This document shows, piece by piece, positions 4,441 to 7,805 of a DNA stretch of 7,805 nucleotides; within the stretch, counting starts at the first letter, position 1, and each line of letters starts with the position of its first letter. Position numbers and translations under genes: made by a program. The DNA comes from Bacteroidota bacterium (GTDB lineage Bacteria; Bacteroidota; Bacteroidia; Bacteroidales; UBA1556). The notes under the pieces were generated by a model that made no database searches, had not been told where the DNA came from, and saw only the letters and a program-made list of their open reading frames with translations. The DNA is taken from positions 1 to 7,805 of the forward strand of contig QMPB01000184.1 in the NCBI GenBank assembly GCA_003648395.1. Direction: 5' to 3'.

Positions 4441-6849
4441 ATGAAATTATTATTTACAGCATTCTTTTCGTTGTTTTTTGTCCTAATTGGTAATGCGCAA
4501 AATAGTATTTCTATAAAAATAATTGATAGCAAAAACAAATCTCCCCTAGCCTTTGTAAATGTTAGATTTGATAATAGTAAAAAAGGTATTTTTAGCGATA
4601 TTGATGGGCGAATTATAATAAAAAATAATTGTTGTAAAAATATCACCCTTACTTATATTGGATATAAAGACACAAGTATAACTACCTCAACATTAGATAA
4701 TAATAAAATAATACTACTTCATAAAAAAGACTATGTATTAAATGAAGTTGAAATACTTGCGGCAGAAAATCCAGCTATAGCTATTATTAAGGAAGTACTG
4801 AAAAATAAAAAACATAATGACCCCGAGAGGCTAAAATCATTCTCATATACAGCATATCATAAATTTATTGTAACAGCAGATGCCGATGCCATAAAACGTC
4901 AGATGGAAAAATCCATAAAACCTGATAGCGCTTTAATAAAAATGAATGACTTCCTTAATTCACAGCACTTATTAATAACCGAGAGTGTAAGCAAGCGACA
5001 TTATAAAAGCCCCGGTAATAATAAAGAAGAATTAATTGCAACTAGAGTTTCGGGACTAAGCAATCCTCAATTTACTGTAATGGGTAGCGAGCTGCAATCC
5101 TTTAGCTTTTATGATGAGAGTATTGATGTATTGGATAAGCATTATATAAATCCCATTAATAAATCAAGCTTACGAAAGTATTTCTATCAATTAGAGGATA
5201 GCATCTTTTCCGACTTCGACACAACATACATTATAAGTTTTAGACCTTATAAGGGTACTAATTTCGATGGTTTGCAAGGGCAATTACACATTAGTAGTAA
5301 ATATTGGGCATTAAAAAACGTAATAGCAAAGCCTGCAAATACCAACGAAGAATTTGGAGTATCCTTTCAACAAAAATATGAATTTATAGATAATAAATAC
5401 TGGTTTCCTACTCAAATAAATACTGACATTACTTTCTTTAACTTAATAATAAATGGTAGTGAAGCAAGAGGTATTGCAAACTCGTACATTAGGGATTTAA
5501 AAATAAATGAGCCTGAAAAGACTAGGATAAGGTTCAATAATGAAGTAATGATAATAAGTCCACAGGCTGGCAAACCCCATAACGAAGAGTATTGGAATAC
5601 ATATAGAACACAGGAGTTAGACTCTTTGGAGATAGAAACCTATAATGTAATCGACAGCATTGGCAAAGCAGAAAACTTTGATGAAAAACTATGGGCACTT
5701 ACATCGCTTATGGAAGGAAAGATTCCAGTTGGTCCCATAGATATACTTATGAATAAATTATTGGGATATAACGAGTTTGAAGGATTTAGATTTGGTTTGG
5801 GAGCAAAAACTAATAATAAGTTATCAAAATATTTCTCCATTGGAGGGTATGGAGCTTGGGCAACCCGTGATTATCAGTGGAAATACGGAGCTGATATTGA
5901 ATTTAATCTATGGCCAGAAAAATCTATGGCACTTGATATTGCATATACTAATGATATATTTGAAAGTGGCAAACAATTTGATTTTAATGTACAAGATTTT
6001 TGGGGATATGATAAAATCAGGAGTTTTTTAATTAGTGAAATGGTATATCATAAAACTAGTTCAGCAATGCTTAAATTCAGAGCGCTTCCTCATAGTAGTT
6101 GGAGTTTTGATGCCAATTATTCTAATGTAAACTCCCCTACTGATTATCAATTTCAACTTAATGACCATATTTCAAAAGGTGATTTTATAATTTCAGAATT
6201 TGGCCTAGCTTGGCGTTTTGCTTATAAAGAGAAACTCTACCGCACATCTAATCAAACTATATCTTTGGGGACTAAATTTCCAATATTAAACATTCATTAT
6301 ACTAAAGCAATATCTGGAATTCAAGGCTCAGAATTAAACTATCAAAAGCTAGATTTGCAATTAGATTTCAGTTATAATTTAAACTTTATTGGAAAGCAAT
6401 CGTGGCGAATTACTGCTGGCAAAACTATTGGTGATGCACCATGGTATAAACTATATAACGGCAATGCAAGTTATATGCAATGGTATATGGAAGCACCTAA
6501 CTCTTTTGGAACTATGCGATATAATGAGTTCTTATCCGATGAATATGTTGCTATATATTTTCGACACAATTTTGGAAGTCTATTATTTGGAAATAAGCCA
6601 TTTATACCTCAGCCAATATTTGTAACATCGGCAATGATAGGGAATTTAAGCGATACAAGTAGGCATAAAAATATAGACTTCAATATTGCCAATAAAGGTT
6701 TCTATGAATCAGGTTTACTTCTGAATTCAATTTTAAGATCAAATATTAGCAATATTGGAATAGGCGTTTTCTATCGTTGGGGACCATATTCTTTCAATAA
6801 TATAGAAGATAATTTTGCTTATAAAATCACTATTGGGTATTCTTTATAA
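4441..6849 (+). CDS. DUF5686 outer-membrane protein with carboxypeptidase-like domain
   Basis: The ATG at 4441 gives MKLLFTAFFSLFFVLIGNAQ, a clean signal peptide with likely cleavage after Ala19. An upstream in-frame ATG at 4357 lies inside the MazG-like gene and would put 28 polar residues before the signal peptide, so it is rejected. The mature protein is about 783 of 802 residues. Residues 23-105 are a carboxypeptidase-regulatory-like Ig fold (SPLAFVNV, DIDGRIII, TYIGYK). The DUF5686 region begins near 111 with NPAIAIIKEVLKNKK and SFSYTAYHKF. From about 442 to the end, alternating aromatic and polar segments such as FRFGLGAKTN and YFSIGGYGAW look like a beta-barrel, the last strand being YKITIGYSL. 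The family is outer-membrane associated in Bacteroidota, and its molecular role is not established to my knowledge. It ends the operon, with its stop 2 bases from the stop of the convergent TerB-like gene. Confidence 0.92.
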   Translation: MKLLFTAFFSLFFVLIGNAQNSISIKIIDSKNKSPLAFVNVRFDNSKKGIFSDIDGRIIIKNNCCKNITLTYIGYKDTSITTSTLDNNKIILLHKKDYVLNEVEILAAENPAIAIIKEVLKNKKHNDPERLKSFSYTAYHKFIVTADADAIKRQMEKSIKPDSALIKMNDFLNSQHLLITESVSKRHYKSPGNNKEELIATRVSGLSNPQFTVMGSELQSFSFYDESIDVLDKHYINPINKSSLRKYFYQLEDSIFSDFDTTYIISFRPYKGTNFDGLQGQLHISSKYWALKNVIAKPANTNEEFGVSFQQKYEFIDNKYWFPTQINTDITFFNLIINGSEARGIANSYIRDLKINEPEKTRIRFNNEVMIISPQAGKPHNEEYWNTYRTQELDSLEIETYNVIDSIGKAENFDEKLWALTSLMEGKIPVGPIDILMNKLLGYNEFEGFRFGLGAKTNNKLSKYFSIGGYGAWATRDYQWKYGADIEFNLWPEKSMALDIAYTNDIFESGKQFDFNVQDFWGYDKIRSFLISEMVYHKTSSAMLKFRALPHSSWSFDANYSNVNSPTDYQFQLNDHISKGDFIISEFGLAWRFAYKEKLYRTSNQTISLGTKFPILNIHYTKAISGIQGSELNYQKLDLQLDFSYNLNFIGKQSWRITAGKTIGDAPWYKLYNGNASYMQWYMEAPNSFGTMRYNEFLSDEYVAIYFRHNFGSLLFGNKPFIPQPIFVTSAMIGNLSDTSRHKNIDFNIANKGFYESGLLLNSILRSNISNIGIGVFYRWGPYSFNNIEDNFAYKITIGYSL

Positions 6850-6851
6850 AA

Positions 6852-7220
6852 CTAATCTAACTTATTAGCAATATCATCAGTAGAATTACTTACAATAATA
6901 TTTCTTAATTGTCGTAGAAATATTTTTTCAGAAGCTTCCAGAACACCATCCACTAATAGCACTTCTTTCATTTCAAAATAAACTTCAATTTTTTCTTCCC
7001 TAGTTTTGCAATAGTTTATAATATAGTATTCCAAAATAGTATTCTTCTCAATATCAGTATAATTGATAAACTCTTTACTTAATTTTTCATAAACTACTTT
7101 ATTAGTGTGATTTAATATATACTCTCTTTCTTCATCTACAACAACAAAATCGGCATTAGCAGCATAAATAAGAAAAAATGTATAATAATCTTCTTTATTC
7201 CATTCCTTATGTTTTTCCAT
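6852..7220 (-). CDS. Small TerB-like helical protein, 122 aa
   Basis: This is a soluble, mostly helical protein with no signal peptide. Two acidic segments resemble the paired motifs of the TerB fold: NADFVVVDEERE (about residues 22-34) and VLLVDGVLEASEKIF (about 87-102). TerB and its relatives (tellurite-resistance and stress-response families) have two such acidic, metal-binding repeats. The assignment is by pattern only, and no other ter gene is present, so tellurite resistance is not implied. The ATG at 7220 is supported by an AAGGA ribosome binding site 7 bases upstream (7228-7232). A promoter candidate sits in the 87-base gap after parE, so it is probably transcribed apart from parE. 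It is convergent with the DUF5686 gene with only 2 bases between stops. The coding call is solid and the fold assignment moderate. Confidence 0.8.
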   Translation of the reverse strand: MEKHKEWNKEDYYTFFLIYAANADFVVVDEEREYILNHTNKVVYEKLSKEFINYTDIEKNTILEYYIINYCKTREEKIEVYFEMKEVLLVDGVLEASEKIFLRQLRNIIVSNSTDDIANKLD

Positions 7221-7227
7221 GATTTAA

Positions 7228-7232
7228 TCCTT
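7228..7232 (-). promoter_or_regulatory. Ribosome binding site AAGGA for the TerB-like gene
   Basis: On the minus strand AAGGA stands 7 bases before the ATG at 7220, supporting that start codon. Confidence 0.6.
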
Positions 7233-7269
7233 ATTTATTAATAATTAGGCACATTGATTATAGCAGTTG

Positions 7270-7300
7270 TAAAGATACAATATTATATAATAAAAACAAG
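7270..7300 (-). promoter_or_regulatory. Bacteroidota-type promoter for the TerB-like gene
   Basis: On the minus strand, CTTG (7297-7300) is followed by exactly 19 bases and then TATCTTTA (7270-7277). This fits the TTG / 17-23 bases / TAnnTTTG consensus with one mismatch in the last base. Transcription would start near 7264 and give a leader of about 45 bases before the ATG at 7220. It is the only place in the window where both boxes occur at the right spacing and lead straight into a gene. Confidence 0.45.
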
Positions 7301-7307
7301 ATCATTA

Positions 7308-7805
7308 TCATATAGCTTCTTTATGAACTTCTGTAGACTTAAGATCTTCTTCTACATTTAGTTCATAACGAAGATTATCCATTATATAAAGCTGACGTTC
7401 TGGAGTATTCTTACCCATATAAAAAGATAATACTTGGTCTATTCCCGAATCTTTGGTAAGCAATACAGGATCGAGACGAATATTTTTTCCTATAAAAACT
7501 TTAAACTCATTAGGAGAAATCTCACCTAAACCTTTAAATCGTGTTATTTCTGCCAATGCTCCTATTTCTTTAATTGCACTCACTCGCTCCCCATCAGTAT
7601 AGCAATAGAAAGTTTTTTTCTTATTTCTAACTCTAAATAATGGTGTTTGTAAGATATACACATGACCTCTTTTTACCAAATCGGGGTAAAACTGAAGGAA
7701 AAACGTCAATAATAAAAGTCTAATATGCATACCATCGGTATCGGCATCAGTTGCAATTACAATATTATTATAACGCAAATTATCCATATCTTCCTCTATA
7801 TTCAA
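7308..7805 (-). CDS. parE: DNA topoisomerase IV subunit B (ParE), C-terminal part
   Basis: This is the 3' portion of a type IIA topoisomerase B subunit, the ATPase/TOPRIM partner of ParC that decatenates daughter chromosomes. The TOPRIM metal-binding motif DADTDG is encoded at 7731-7748, followed by [19 protein letters not shown] and a TPLF segment. The family's conserved RFKGLGE motif is present in [16 protein letters not shown]. The downstream LDPVLL and [11 protein letters not shown] stretches match Bacteroidota ParE as I know it better than GyrB, which has different residues after the DAD motif and after KGLGE. The first codon in the window is TTG, read internally as Leu, so the gene continues past the right edge and the ATPase and transducer domains are missing only because of the cut. 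The C-terminus ends in a short charged tail (VHKEAI). No hairpin terminator is visible in the 87 bases downstream. Confidence 0.87.
   Translation of the reverse strand: MNIEEDMDNLRYNNIVIATDADTDGMHIRLLLLTFFLQFYPDLVKRGHVYILQTPLFRVRNKKKTFYCYTDGERVSAIKEIGALAEITRFKGLGEISPNEFKVFIGKNIRLDPVLLTKDSGIDQVLSFYMGKNTPERQLYIMDNLRYELNVEEDLKSTEVHKEAI

Noticed and set aside
4428..4646. Minus-strand frame over the DUF5686 signal peptide
   Set aside because: Antisense to a well-supported signal peptide and Ig-like domain, with no independent support.
5777..6031. Alternative-frame open reading frames inside the DUF5686 gene (also 5640-5840 on minus and 6389-6625 on plus)
   Set aside because: All lie within the long continuous DUF5686 frame and have no ribosome binding site or domain.
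6852..6868. CTAAT/ATTAG short inverted repeat as a bidirectional terminator
   Set aside because: Only five AT-rich pairs and no T run; such matches are expected by chance at this base composition.
7803..7805. TTG as the start codon of the topoisomerase gene
   Set aside because: The sequence is internal to ParE, upstream of the TOPRIM motif; the gene is cut by the window edge.

Overview
The window looks like a low-GC (roughly one third GC by eye) chromosome segment from a member of the Bacteroidota, probably Bacteroidales or a close relative. The grounds are an outer-membrane protein of the DUF5686 type with an N-terminal carboxypeptidase-regulatory-like domain, a thymidine kinase and a ParE-type topoisomerase subunit of Bacteroidota style, a Bacteroidota-restricted conserved hypothetical (C-terminal GIGINDKF motif), and promoter-like boxes resembling the TTG/TAnnTTTG consensus of this phylum. 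The genus cannot be told from the sequence alone.

Layout. Positions 1-398 (+) hold the tail of a likely antitoxin, overlapped by a RelE/ParE-family toxin gene broken by a one-base frameshift in an A6 run. An unrecognised membrane-anchored protein (395-1042, -) meets the toxin tail to tail, and a repeat-rich spacer of about 115 bases separates it from thymidine kinase tdk (1172-1750, -). A 145-base divergent intergenic region with a perfect 9-bp inverted repeat follows. Then comes a plus-strand run: an acidic conserved hypothetical (1896-2726), a LysE-family exporter with an unusual C-terminal extension of about 215 residues (2779-4068), a MazG-like nucleotide pyrophosphohydrolase (4089-4415) and the DUF5686 outer-membrane protein (4441-6849). 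The last three are spaced 20-25 bases apart and look like one operon. On the minus strand, a small TerB-like protein (6852-7220) has its own promoter candidate, and the 3' part of parE (7308-7805) runs off the right edge.

Functionally this is mostly housekeeping and envelope content: nucleotide salvage and sanitation (tdk, MazG-like), export (LysE), an outer-membrane protein, and chromosome decatenation (parE). No CRISPR array, insertion sequence, RNA gene or clear defence island is visible. The points most worth a second look are the frameshifted toxin, the LysE fusion, and the inverted repeat and heptamer repeats flanking tdk. I do not see strong evidence for a new multi-gene system.
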